Of a stretch of DNA of 64,000 bases, positions 26,083-33,532 are shown piece after piece (the first letter of the stretch is position 1; the number at the start of each line of letters is the position of its first letter). The notes under the pieces were generated by a model, which worked only from the letters and a program-made list of their open reading frames with translations, searched no databases and was not told the DNA's origin. This DNA is from Adhaeribacter soli (GTDB lineage Bacteria; Bacteroidota; Bacteroidia; Cytophagales; Hymenobacteraceae): the NCBI RefSeq assembly GCF_008727925.1, contig NZ_VTWT01000001.1:496001-560000 (forward strand), read 5' to 3'. The translations under genes were made by a program, and so were the position numbers.

Positions 26083-26224
26083 GGTCATCCTGAGCGCTAG
26101 CCGTTACTACTATGGCATTTGAGCATTCCTGAGACGGGAGTCGAAAGGACCCAACGTAGCTGTAAAAAATGCCTTTCGTTCGGGTTCGGTATGCGATAGT
26201 TCCCTCGGCTTCGCTCGGGATGAC
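26083..26224. repeat. GTCATCCTGAGCG-type inverted repeat
   Basis: GTCATCCTGAGCG at 26083-26095 is matched by its near reverse complement CGCTCGGGATGAC ending at 26224. Such GTCATCCTGAGC words are widespread in bacterial intergenic regions, and the same word opens the element at 27779. Inside is a GACGGGAGTCGAAAGGACC segment. Confidence 0.7.
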
Positions 26225-26300
26225 GAAAGAAAGTCCATTCCTGTCTACAATGATGTTTTCACCAAAGTCGTCAGGTTAAGATGATTTGTTGTGATTTTTG

Positions 26301-26480
26301 CTGTAGAGACGTAATACATTACGTCTCCATTCGGGATATTACGTCTCCATTCGTGGTACAAACAGTGGTGATTAATGCCAGAGCCAATTACAGCGTTGAA
26401 AGGCTACTAGACGTCGTATATTTGTCGCAATGCGGTGAAAGACGTAATATATAAAGACGTAATATTTTACGTCTCTACAG
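26301..26480. repeat. Inverted repeat of GAGACGTAATA words
   Basis: CTGTAGAGACGTAAT at 26301-26315 is matched by ATTTTACGTCTCTACAG at 26464-26480. Between them TTACGTCTCC and GACGTAATA occur several more times in both orientations, so multiple alternative hairpins are possible. Confidence 0.75.
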
Positions 26481-26644
26481 GGCTTCTGGCAATTAGCCTG
26501 CCTGCAAGGGTGTTTCACCTACTGTTATATGTTAGCCAACTTTTACCGGATTAATTAAATCAATTGAAGCGCTGGCAAAAAAACTCCTTTACAATTCTTA
26601 AATCCTGTTTAACTTGCCGGTTCTTGTAAACGCTAGCATTTTTC

Positions 26645-27061
26645 ATGAAAAACCTGTTCCGGCCCGGCGATAAGAAAGTGTTTCAAAAAACGGTAATCGA
26701 AGAAGATTTTGCCCGTTTCGAAACCGGCTTGGTGCACCCCGTTTGCGCAACCTTTTCGCTGGCGCAAGCCGTAGAGTGGGCATCGCGGTTATTTGTGCTC
26801 GAAATGAAAGACGAAGACGAAGAAGGGATCGGCACCATGCTTACCATAAACCATTGCAGCCCCGCCTTTCTGCAGGAAACGATCCGCATAGAAGCAACCG
26901 TGAAAACCATGGAACGCAACGAACTGATCTGTACCTACGAAGCCAGGGTAGGAGACCGGCTGGTGGCCGAAGGCGAAACCGGGCAGAAGATCCTGAAAAA
27001 AGAAAAATTACAAAAACTATTTAACCAACCTTCCGCAGCAGATGGCCAAAGTGAAAGATAA
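26645..27061 (+). CDS. Hotdog-fold thioesterase family protein
   Basis: A 138-residue protein with a hotdog-fold pattern: HPVCATFSLAQAVEWASRLFVLEM (the central helix), then GIGTMLTINHCSPAFLQETIRIEATVKTMERNELICTYEARVGDRLVAEGETGQKIL. It resembles the fluoroacetyl-CoA thioesterase-like group, which hydrolyse acyl-CoA thioesters; the substrate is unknown. Its last 20 bases overlap the start of smpB, implying translational coupling. Confidence 0.82.
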   Translation: MKNLFRPGDKKVFQKTVIEEDFARFETGLVHPVCATFSLAQAVEWASRLFVLEMKDEDEEGIGTMLTINHCSPAFLQETIRIEATVKTMERNELICTYEARVGDRLVAEGETGQKILKKEKLQKLFNQPSAADGQSER

Positions 27062-27515
27062 AGAACGGATCCAGAAACACGTAAACATTGTAAACCGCCG
27101 CGCCAGCTTCGAGTACCAATTCCTGGTAAAATATACTGCCGGCATCATGCTGAAAGGAACGGAAATTAAATCGATCCGGGAAGGCAACGTAAACATGAGC
27201 GATGCCTTCTGCACCTTCCACAACGATGGCCTGTACCTGCACCAGATGCACATTGCCAAATTCACCGAAGGTACCTACAACAACCACGAGCCCACCCGCG
27301 AACGCAAACTCCTGCTGAACAAACGCGAACTGAACCAGCTGCAGAAAAAAAGCCAGGAGCAGGGCTTAACCATTATCCCGATCCGGGTGTTCATCAGTGA
27401 CCGCGGCTTTGCCAAAGTGGAAATTGCCCTGGCCCGTGGTAAAAAACTCTACGACAAACGCGAAGACATTAAAGCCAAAGACCAGAAACGCGAACTTGAC
27501 AGAAGCGGGTATTAA
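27042..27515 (+). CDS. smpB: SsrA-binding protein SmpB
   Basis: A 157-residue protein with the SmpB core: NRRASFEYQFLVKYTAGIMLKGTEIKSIREGNVNMSDAF, YNNHEPTRERKLLLNKREL, FISDRGFAKVEIALARGKKLYDKRE, and the basic C-terminal tail. It binds tmRNA and delivers it to stalled ribosomes. The ssrA gene itself was not found in the window. The start lies inside the 3' end of the thioesterase gene. Confidence 0.97.
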   Translation: MAKVKDKERIQKHVNIVNRRASFEYQFLVKYTAGIMLKGTEIKSIREGNVNMSDAFCTFHNDGLYLHQMHIAKFTEGTYNNHEPTRERKLLLNKRELNQLQKKSQEQGLTIIPIRVFISDRGFAKVEIALARGKKLYDKREDIKAKDQKRELDRSGY

Positions 27516-28214
27516 TGTGCTAATGCGGTTATGTGTTAATATGTTGAGGTGGTAACATGTTAATGTATTAATGTAGTAAATTGCAAATGCGTTAATGTGT
27601 TTAAGGGCTAATTTGCTGATTTATAATGTGCTGATTGGTATATGGAATAGTGCTTAACTGATTAGGTGCTATTTCATAAATACTTCTGTCTTCCTGAAAA
27701 GGGGAAATTTTGAGCTAAAATTTCTTAAAGGGAATATTTCATTTAAAGTTGGTTTCCAGTAATGCCGTCTGCTAAATGTCATCCTGAGCACAGCGAAGGA
27801 CCTCGTCGGCTTTCAGGCAATAGCTCGCTACAAAGAACTGGCAAGTTGTCTCAGAGCTACGCACGTAAGCTTCGCGCTCCTTCCTTCTCAACAGGATTCT
27901 TTATTTATGAGTTACTTTTAATTCTTTGTTGTTTTGAAAAACTAAATTTTGTTGGAAAAGCCGGTTTAGCTGGCCTTCAAATAGATATTGCTATCGTTTC
28001 CCTGGAAAAAGTGCCCTGCCAACAAAACTTTTCGTTAATGCTATATTTGGCCGCAGGGCGTTGCGTGGCGGCAAATTCTTTCACCCGGTTCCGCTACTTT
28101 ATAATACCTTCAAGCTTAGTAATACCAGACCTTCTTTCGGAATATGCCTGATATCACTTCAGATTCCTGCCCTTTGCTTTACCCTCGTTTTACCAACCAG
28201 GTGTATTCCTGGCA
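27516..28214. other. 700-bp gene-free region: word repeats, then a dispersed repeat
   Basis: 27516-27670 is an array of degenerate TTAATGTGTTAATG/GTGCTAAT words. 27700-27850 is a diverged copy of the element at 49548-49789. The remaining sequence up to 28214 is unremarkable; the open frames here have no coding character. Confidence 0.6.
27700..27850. repeat. Diverged copy of the 49.5-kb dispersed element
   Basis: Shares with 49584-49745 the run GGGAAA-TTTTG-AAATTTCTTAAAG, GTTGGTTTCCA, GCCGTCTGCTAAATGTCATC and GAGCACAGC-AAGGACCTCG, in the same order. The terminal inverted repeats that bound the 49.5-kb copy are not visible here, so this copy is truncated or decayed. Confidence 0.75.
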
Positions 28215-28589
28215 CTAGCCCATATAGAGTTGTTGGTTTACGATCAGCACTTTTTCTTCGGGCAATAACAAATAGCCGTAATCGTAGCAGAAATAATAGG
28301 TACTGCCTTTTTGGGTGCGGTACACACTGGTAAAGTGCCGGAAATCGAAACCGGCCAGTTCCAGCACCTGTCGCCGCAGAGTGGTTTTGCCTTCCGGACT
28401 GGCCTTGTGGAGTATTTGCCGGTTCGTCCGCAATACCTGGTTTACCTGCTTCATGTACCTTTCGGCTTTATCCTCCGTTTTTCGGCTGTTTCGGGCATTG
28501 GCCCGGCACTGGTCGGTGCAATACTGTTTATCGGATCGCCCTGAAATGGGTATTCCGCAATGCAGGCAAGCTTTCTTTTTCTTTTCCAT
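28215..28589 (-). CDS. Small zinc-finger protein, divergent partner of the recombinase
   Basis: A 124-residue basic protein. The N-terminus has CLHCGIPISGRSDKQYCTDQCRANARN: C-x2-C and C-x3-C separated by 13 residues, a short treble-clef or zinc-ribbon type metal site. A basic helix (KTEDKAERYMKQVNQVLRTNRQIL) and a C-terminal beta-rich part (STYYFCYDYGYLLLPEEKVLIVNQQ) follow. Metal binding is inferred from spacing. It is divergent from the tyrosine recombinase, their starts 78 bp apart, with two identical palindromes between; it could regulate the recombinase or act as an accessory factor. Confidence 0.75.
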   Translation of the reverse strand: MEKKKKACLHCGIPISGRSDKQYCTDQCRANARNSRKTEDKAERYMKQVNQVLRTNRQILHKASPEGKTTLRRQVLELAGFDFRHFTSVYRTQKGSTYYFCYDYGYLLLPEEKVLIVNQQLYMG

Positions 28590-28591
28590 AA

Positions 28592-28625
28592 CCGGATATA
28601 TCCGGATACTTCCGGATATATCCGG
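28592..28625. promoter_or_regulatory. Two identical 14-bp palindromes, putative operator
   Basis: CCGGATATATCCGG is present at 28592-28605 and again at 28612-28625, 20 bp centre to centre, or about two helical turns. A half site (TCCGGATAC) bridges them. They lie in the shared promoter region of the zinc-finger and recombinase genes. This spacing suits cooperative binding of a dimeric repressor on one DNA face, or recombinase accessory binding. Confidence 0.65.
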
Positions 28626-28667
28626 ATTGTTTACGGCTATAATTGCAAAAGGTGTTACCTTGCCCCA

Positions 28668-30137
28668 ATGGACTTAAAGCAACCTTCCTTCCGGCATTGC
28701 GGCGAAAATACGGTGTTTCTGAACCAACTGGAGCACGCAGGTAAAAAATACATCAGGCTGTGGTACAAGCCTAACCGGTTTATTACCGAACGCCTTAAAA
28801 GCGCCTCCTGGGTAAAATACAGCCAGACCTACAAATGCTTTGTAATGCACCATTCGCCCCAAACCATTGAGCTTACGCACATGTGTTTTCAGGGCCTGGC
28901 AGCAGTCAGCACTCGGTACCTGTACCGCCCTAAACGGCTTCGGCCCGACAAGCAAACCCCGGTGCTGGCGGCCGGAAGCCTGATACCGGTGCTAACCAAA
29001 GTGACCGATCTGCCGGTGGTGCGACTGCAGGCCCTGCTTACCGAAAGCGGCACCCTGCTTGGTATAACCTTTAAATACAACGAGGCCATTTATAGCCGTT
29101 TAAAAAACAGCAAGGTAGCTAAGTGGCAGCCTGCACAAAAGTGCTTTGCCATACTGCCGGGAGCGCCTAATATTAAAGTGCTGCTCACTGAGCTCTGCCG
29201 GCTGGCCCACATCTGGCTAAGCCAGGACCTAAAAGTACAGGACATGGCCTTGCTGCGGGAGCTCTGGGAGCAGACCTATGAAAAAGGCCCACAGTATATC
29301 AGCTGCCCGCTACCTTACCTGGAAAAACTTTTTCTGTTAAACTACAGCCCCAGCACCATTCGCACCTACCACGGCCTGTTGCTGCGCTTCCTTAACAGCC
29401 ATGCCATACGGGGGCTGGAGGAAATAAACGCTTTTACCGAGGAAGGTCTGAACCAGTACCATCGCGCCATGGTGCAAACCCAGACCCATTCCTGCTCTTT
29501 GGTAAATCAGAGTATAAATGCGATAAAGTTTTATTACCAACGGGTGCTGATGCGCCCCGAAGTGCAGCTGAACAACATAGAGCGGCCCGAAAAGCCCGAA
29601 CGCCTTCCCACCGTGCTGAGTAAAGATGAAGTAAGTCGCATTCTAAAGGCCACCGAGAACCAGAAGCACCGCTGCCTGATGCAGCTGCTTTACGCCGGTG
29701 GCTTGCGCATAGGAGAGGTTATAAATTTGAAAATAACCGATGTGCAAAGCGCCCGTAACCTGCTACTGATCCGGGGCGGTAAAGGCAAAAAAGACCGTAC
29801 CACGCTGCTCTCGCAAAAACTACTGGAAAGCCTGCGCGAATATTATAAAGCTTACCGGCCCAAAGAGTGGTTGTTCGAAGGGCAAAATGGCGGGCAGTAC
29901 ACCGTAGCAAGCGTTCGCAACGTTTTCCGCGGTTGCCTGGAACGCGCCAGCGTAAAAACCAAGGCCACGCCCCACACTCTGCGCCATTCCTTTGCTACCC
30001 ACTTGCTGGAGCAGGACACTGACCTACGTTACATCCAAGTGCTTCTGGGGCATCGCAACAGCAAAACAACTGAAATTTACACCCACGTTACCACCCACTC
30101 CCTGGAAAAAATAACCAGCCCCTTGGATAATCTGTAA
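28668..30137 (+). CDS. Tyrosine recombinase with duplicated N-terminal module; candidate cassette integrase
   Basis: The ATG at 28668 is chosen because the upstream extension runs through the operator palindromes. The 489-residue product has the catalytic set Arg347 (GGLRIGE), Lys372 (GGKGKKD), His436/Arg439 (HTLRH), His462 (GHRN) and Tyr471 (IYTHV). A SAM-like core-binding domain spans about 215-300. Residues 1-190 hold two copies of a module (about 28-60 and 130-163) sharing I-x-x-RLK-x-S and KCF; related modules occur singly in Bacteroidota integrases as I recall them. The ~30-residue insertion typical of IntI before the HxxR motif is absent. The cassette array starts 137 bp downstream in the same orientation. 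Host-like base composition, unlike the cassettes. Confidence 0.9.
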   Translation: MDLKQPSFRHCGENTVFLNQLEHAGKKYIRLWYKPNRFITERLKSASWVKYSQTYKCFVMHHSPQTIELTHMCFQGLAAVSTRYLYRPKRLRPDKQTPVLAAGSLIPVLTKVTDLPVVRLQALLTESGTLLGITFKYNEAIYSRLKNSKVAKWQPAQKCFAILPGAPNIKVLLTELCRLAHIWLSQDLKVQDMALLRELWEQTYEKGPQYISCPLPYLEKLFLLNYSPSTIRTYHGLLLRFLNSHAIRGLEEINAFTEEGLNQYHRAMVQTQTHSCSLVNQSINAIKFYYQRVLMRPEVQLNNIERPEKPERLPTVLSKDEVSRILKATENQKHRCLMQLLYAGGLRIGEVINLKITDVQSARNLLLIRGGKGKKDRTTLLSQKLLESLREYYKAYRPKEWLFEGQNGGQYTVASVRNVFRGCLERASVKTKATPHTLRHSFATHLLEQDTDLRYIQVLLGHRNSKTTEIYTHVTTHSLEKITSPLDNL

Positions 30138-30240
30138 CAAAGCTATATATTGGCCATACCCATGCTACCTGACCTGCATCTTATTAAAAAACGGCATTAT
30201 TACCTGGCTAAAATCTGGTAAACCAACCTTCGCCCAAATT

Positions 30241-30280
30241 GCAGATAAGCGTAGTAGTGTTTTATATACAGTAGTTAGAG
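30241..30280 (+). other. Candidate attI-like primary insertion site
   Basis: GTTAGAG at 30274-30280 is the first site of the array and is exactly complementary to CTCTAAC at 30569-30575. Unlike the nine downstream sites, it is preceded by A (AGTT instead of CGTT) and no hairpin partner was found upstream. The preceding 35 bp include GTAGTAGTG and AGTAGTTAG, which could be recombinase-binding direct repeats. Position, 137 bp after the recombinase stop, fits attI. Confidence 0.55.
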
Positions 30281-30568
30281 CACAATTATAGAGAAAAGAA
30301 TTGATCGGCAGACAAGCTAAATAAGAAACGGCGGCAAGTTTAAACAGCTGCAGATCTTATTCATAAGCATTCTGCCAGCCGGCCAGCTTCAGCCATGGAT
30401 TGACGCAAAATGCGTGATAGTATAATCCGAAAAAAAGAATTTCTTCGAAGTCTGGATAATTAAAAATGGTAGGAATTCCGGCAGAAAAAGTCAGTAGAAT
30501 GGTAGGGAAACCTGCTCAAAAACTCTGAAGCACTTGCCTGGAAACGGAAGAAAAAAGAAAAAATCGGG
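30281..30568 (+). other. Cassette 0 body, no evident gene
   Basis: About 290 bp between the first GTT site and the first hairpin site, with no reading frame of credible length or start. It could be a gene-free cassette carrying a promoter or small RNA, or a decayed one. Being first in the array, it is where a promoter driving later cassettes would be expected; no clear TAnnTTTG box was seen. Confidence 0.5.
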
Positions 30569-30701
30569 CTCTAACCAAAGCTATACGTCAGGCGGGTTTT
30601 GTTACCAAACCTAAATTGTTTAACTTTCTGCAAACGGCTAGGCGGCAGGAAAGTGATCAGCAAGAAAAATCCCCGCCCGTCGCATAGCCGAGACGTTAGC
30701 T
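30569..30701 (+). repeat. attC-like site 1 (133 bp)
   Basis: Outer arms CTCTAAC (30569-30575) and GTTAGCT (30695-30701). Inside, GCTATACGTCAGGCGGG pairs with CCCGCCCGTCGCATAGC with few mismatches, leaving a loop of about 60 bp. It is the longest site of the array and resembles sites 4 and 7 in its CTATACG/GCATAG words. Confidence 0.8.
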
Positions 30702-30715
30702 ATAACTTTTAATTT

Positions 30716-31087
30716 ATGATGAATAAAATAAATAGGTTTACCTCTAAATATGGGAGCGTAGTTATGATCTCTGTAGGTATCTTATTTATTTGTATGGGTT
30801 TATATTTTCAGTTTAACGATATTCAGGATTTTGAAACCTATAATCACAGGAGTAGGACGATAACAAAAACTCCAAATTACATCAGTTATTTTATTGGTAT
30901 TGGGGCAATTCTAATAGGAATTAAAAATAAGTGGATCTTTAAGAAAAAGCCAAAGTTTAAAGATAGGCAAGGGAAATTAATAATGTTAAAGTCTGAAAAT
31001 GATTTGACGGATACAAAACATAAAAGGAGAAAAAATAAGGTTATCAAATTGGACAATGATATTACCTTACGAATTGATAAAGAATAG
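30716..31087 (+). CDS. Cassette 1: small membrane protein
   Basis: A 123-residue A+T-rich gene product with two hydrophobic helices (about residues 13-31 and 57-73) and a basic, Lys-rich cytosolic tail (KKKPKFKDRQGK, KHKRRKNK). Starts with tandem ATGs (30716, 30719), 14 nt after site 1. The stop lies 4 nt before site 2. No family recognised; no toxin or antitoxin signature seen. Confidence 0.7.
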   Translation: MMNKINRFTSKYGSVVMISVGILFICMGLYFQFNDIQDFETYNHRSRTITKTPNYISYFIGIGAILIGIKNKWIFKKKPKFKDRQGKLIMLKSENDLTDTKHKRRKNKVIKLDNDITLRIDKE

Positions 31088-31091
31088 CTTT

Positions 31092-31144
31092 AGCTAACCA
31101 AAGCTAAAAATTAGCTATGCCATTTTTTAGCCCAACCGTTGGTA
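31092..31144 (+). repeat. attC-like site 2 (53 bp)
   Basis: AGCTAAC (31092-31098) matches cassette 1's leading GTTAGCT. Inner arms GCTAAAAAT and ATTTTTTAGC form the stem; the closing GTTGGTA (31138-31144) begins cassette 2. Confidence 0.82.
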
Positions 31145-31157
31145 AAAATTAAAATAA

Positions 31158-31709
31158 ATGAAAATTATCCTTATTCTGCTATTAAACTTAATTATCACGC
31201 TAATAACCAATTGTCAGAATGTTGATTTAAAATATGTGCATTCTTCACTTAAGCAAGCAGTAAAGGAATTACAAGCACAAGATATAGATACAGTGTTTAT
31301 TTACCATGCCTATTGTACTGGATGTGAAAGTAGTAATAGTACAACAAACTGTAATGGTTTTATGGATGCAAGAATACTTTGGAAAAAACAAGGTAAGTCT
31401 TATTCACAAAATGTATTCTGTGATGGAATGAAAACCAAACCAATATTAACTAATTCAAAGGCTTTTAATTTCTTCTTGAATAATGTAAATACTCTAACCG
31501 AAAGAAGAACTCTGCCTAAAGGTAGATTCTATCCGCCCGTTCCTGTTCACCATTATGGAGAGGACTTTTATTTAGTTATAAAACAGAAATGGTACAATAC
31601 GAACTTGAGGGAGCCCCAAAGAGAAAATAAACACTGGAAGCAATATAGCTGGATAGAACCAACAATTAAACTTTCTGACTTGAATAAAGCTGAAGTAAAC
31701 AAAAAATAA
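31158..31709 (+). CDS. Cassette 2: secreted or lipid-anchored Cys-containing protein
   Basis: A 183-residue protein with a signal peptide, MKIILILLLNLIITLITNC, whose Cys19 could be a lipidation site although the -1 residue Asn is atypical. The mature part has YHAYCTGCESSNSTTNCNG and later FCDG, so disulfides or a metal site are possible. Starts 13 nt after site 2 and ends 4 nt before site 3. No family recognised. Confidence 0.7.
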   Translation: MKIILILLLNLIITLITNCQNVDLKYVHSSLKQAVKELQAQDIDTVFIYHAYCTGCESSNSTTNCNGFMDARILWKKQGKSYSQNVFCDGMKTKPILTNSKAFNFFLNNVNTLTERRTLPKGRFYPPVPVHHYGEDFYLVIKQKWYNTNLREPQRENKHWKQYSWIEPTIKLSDLNKAEVNKK

Positions 31710-31713
31710 CTTT

Positions 31714-31778
31714 TACCAACACTGTGTATAACAAACCTTTGCTACGCTGCGGCTTGTCATACACGCGGCCCGTTGTGT
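31714..31778 (+). repeat. attC-like site 3 (65 bp)
   Basis: TACCAAC (31714-31720) is the exact complement of cassette 2's GTTGGTA, extending to about 10 nt (TTTTACCAAC). Inner arms GTGTAT/ATACAC and ACAAACC/GGCTTGT form the stem with one unpaired base; closes with GTTGTGT (31772-31778). Confidence 0.83.
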
Positions 31779-31798
31779 GCTATAAAAACAATATAAAA

Positions 31799-32104
31799 AT
31801 GGCTCTTGATTTTTACCGACTTGACAACAAAGAATACCTATTTGGATTAGAAGACAAACAGTTTGAAGAGCTAAGTGGAATCTTTACAGATTTTCAATAT
31901 CAAACAGGTCTGATAATTGACCAGAATGGCGACTTTAAAATGACAGTAGAAAACCAAGAAGCTATCATTAGTATTATAGACCGATATATCGACAAGAATG
32001 ATTTGAATAAGAACAAATCTAAAACTTTAACAATTATAGAATTTAGGACACATCTAAAAGATTGCTCTCAGAGAAAGTTAGAGTTACAGTTGATTGGAGA
32101 TTAA
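31799..32104 (+). CDS. Cassette 3: small acidic cytosolic protein
   Basis: The ATG at 31799 is chosen because an earlier in-frame start would read through the attC-like site. The 101-residue product (MALDFYRLDNKEYLFGLEDKQFEELSG...) is soluble with one Cys and mixed alpha/beta character. It begins 20 nt after site 3 and ends 21 nt before site 4. No family recognised; its size and acidity resemble small immunity-type proteins, which is only a guess. Confidence 0.68.
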   Translation: MALDFYRLDNKEYLFGLEDKQFEELSGIFTDFQYQTGLIIDQNGDFKMTVENQEAIISIIDRYIDKNDLNKNKSKTLTIIEFRTHLKDCSQRKLELQLIGD

Positions 32105-32125
32105 AAAAAAATGAAGAATTACAAC

Positions 32126-32179
32126 ACACAACCACACCTATACGGCAGCTACGCCGCCGCATAGCCCAGTCCGTTAGCA
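32126..32179 (+). repeat. attC-like site 4 (54 bp)
   Basis: ACACAAC (32126-32132) complements cassette 3's GTTGTGT exactly (8 nt with the next base). Inner arms CTATACGGC and GCCGCATAG form a stem with one mismatch around AGCTACGCC; closes with GTTAGCA (32173-32179). Confidence 0.83.
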
Positions 32180-32191
32180 ATAAGTTAGATT

Positions 32192-32935
32192 ATGAATAAG
32201 AATATATTTGAATTAGCCGCAGAGGCAATGGAAGAAGAACAGCATAAAGCTTATCTAGGTTATCCAGCCTCGATGAAATATCTTCTTCTGAGCACTTCTA
32301 CTGATTCTAAAATTATTGGAAGAAAGTGGCCACAAACAGATTACATTGACCTCTCGCTCGCTCACCAGCTTAAATACCACAATCTGCACCCGGGCACAAT
32401 CGCATTCGATAAAATTGAGCTTTACAAATCTTCAAAATTAACGGACTTAATTAGCACGGCAGCTATCTCGGCCCATGCCTTTGTATTAAGCAAAAAAGCC
32501 CTCGACGTGTTTAGGTACTTTAAATTAGGCAACCATAAAATATATCCAGCAACTGTTTACCACAAACAAAACGCTCACGAGTACGGCATTTTACATTTCG
32601 TCAATGACTTGCACGGCGGATTGGATTTTAGCAAATCTAAATTCTATGTTGCTAACCTCCTCGGTGGATACGAATTTGACATAGATGTTACTGATGAGGA
32701 AGATTATAAAAACAAACAACAGCTTGTAAAAACAGCCCAATACCCGAATACTAAGAAGTGGTGGTTTGTGCGACTGAAGTGGGGAGTATTTAAAAAAGGA
32801 GTTTCTCAACCAGATATATTCAACATCTCAAGTAGCAATATAGAGCCATATGTAAGTTATGACCTTGCTCAAGCAGTCGTTGAAAACGGATTAACTGGTT
32901 TTGAGTTTAAAAGGGCATATAATTTACAAGATTAG
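32192..32935 (+). CDS. Cassette 4: possible immunity-type protein (DUF1629/Imm-like)
   Basis: A 247-residue soluble protein, the largest of the array. The middle (IAFDKIELYKSSKLTDLISTAAISAHAFVLSKKALDVFRYFKLGNHKIYPATVYHK) recalls DUF1629/Imm11-Imm43 immunity proteins of polymorphic toxin systems; the match is from memory and weak. No toxin gene is adjacent. Starts 12 nt after site 4 and ends 12 nt before site 5. Base composition is less A+T-rich than the other cassettes. Confidence 0.7.
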   Translation: MNKNIFELAAEAMEEEQHKAYLGYPASMKYLLLSTSTDSKIIGRKWPQTDYIDLSLAHQLKYHNLHPGTIAFDKIELYKSSKLTDLISTAAISAHAFVLSKKALDVFRYFKLGNHKIYPATVYHKQNAHEYGILHFVNDLHGGLDFSKSKFYVANLLGGYEFDIDVTDEEDYKNKQQLVKTAQYPNTKKWWFVRLKWGVFKKGVSQPDIFNISSSNIEPYVSYDLAQAVVENGLTGFEFKRAYNLQD

Positions 32936-32947
32936 AAGAAAACCAGT

Positions 32948-33011
32948 TGCTAACAAGGTATTCACAAAACCCTTGCTCCGCTACAGGCTTTGCAAATACT
33001 AAACGTTAGGC
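32948..33011 (+). repeat. attC-like site 5 (64 bp)
   Basis: TGCTAAC (32948-32954) complements cassette 4's GTTAGCA exactly. Inner arms GTATT/AATAC and ACAAAACC/GGCTTTGC form the stem with an unpaired base; closes with GTTAGGC (33005-33011), the one arm that fits classical GTTRRRY fully. Confidence 0.84.
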
Positions 33012-33033
33012 ATAAGTACAAATTAAAATTTAA

Positions 33034-33447
33034 ATGAATAAGAAGAGGTATATCGATTATATCATTCTTAAACTTCTCGAACACTTTCCTGATATAGCTG
33101 ATAATTTAAAATTAAAAAGTGGTAATAATTCTGATATTGAATTATCCAGTAAAAGAGGCAAGATTAAATTATTGATTTTTATAGTAGAAGATGAGAATGA
33201 AGTAACTGTAGGTTTTCAAGCCGGGGAAGAACAATTTGGTTGGCATGTACATATGGACATGTTCGGTGCGAAAAATATAGAAGAAATGATAAACGTTGCA
33301 ATTGAGTTAGTAAAAGAAATAATTAGTGATCAACAAGTAATTATTTATACAAGTGATTTTGGATATTTCATAAGTGGAACTGAACAACAGCTTAAAGAAT
33401 TGCAAGAGGAAGAAGGCGTTGAGTTTTACTATTGGAGTGAATTATAA
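33034..33447 (+). CDS. Cassette 5: acidic cytosolic protein of unknown family
   Basis: A 137-residue acidic protein (MNKKRYIDYIILKLLEHFPDIADNLKL...). It reads as a compact alpha/beta domain: a first helix, strands GKIKLLIFIVEDENEVTVGFQAG, a FGWHVHMDMFGAKN segment, a helix (IEEMINVAIELVKEIIS) and more strands. No membrane segment. The layout recalls small immunity-like proteins but no family was recognised. Stop is 9 nt before site 6. Confidence 0.7.
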   Translation: MNKKRYIDYIILKLLEHFPDIADNLKLKSGNNSDIELSSKRGKIKLLIFIVEDENEVTVGFQAGEEQFGWHVHMDMFGAKNIEEMINVAIELVKEIISDQQVIIYTSDFGYFISGTEQQLKELQEEEGVEFYYWSEL

Positions 33448-33456
33448 AATCCTTAA

Positions 33457-33520
33457 GCCTAACAAGGTATTTACAAAACCTTTGCTACGCTTCAGGCTTT
33501 GCAAATACTAGACGTTAGGG
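33457..33520 (+). repeat. attC-like site 6 (64 bp)
   Basis: GCCTAAC (33457-33463) complements cassette 5's GTTAGGC exactly. The interior is nearly identical to site 5: GTATTT/AAATAC and ACAAAACC/GGCTTTGC; closes with GTTAGGG (33514-33520). Confidence 0.85.
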
Positions 33521-33532
33521 TTAATAAAAACA

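Larger units (their letters stand above)
25905..26644. other. 740-bp gene-free region with dispersed palindromes
   Basis: Lies between the divergent AI-2E transporter and thioesterase genes. It holds the two inverted-repeat elements listed at 26083-26224 and 26301-26480; no frame has coding character. The last ~100 bp must carry the thioesterase promoter. Confidence 0.6.

Noticed and set aside
27762-28151. 129-codon plus-strand frame in the gap after smpB
   Set aside because: Its first part lies in a dispersed repeat (GCCGTCTGCTAAATGTCATC) that is clearly non-coding in its other copy at 49.6 kb.
30131-30240. An additional attC-like site overlapping the recombinase stop (CTGTAACAAAGC)
   Set aside because: The expected upstream partner GTTACAG was not found and no clear hairpin to GTTAGAG could be drawn.
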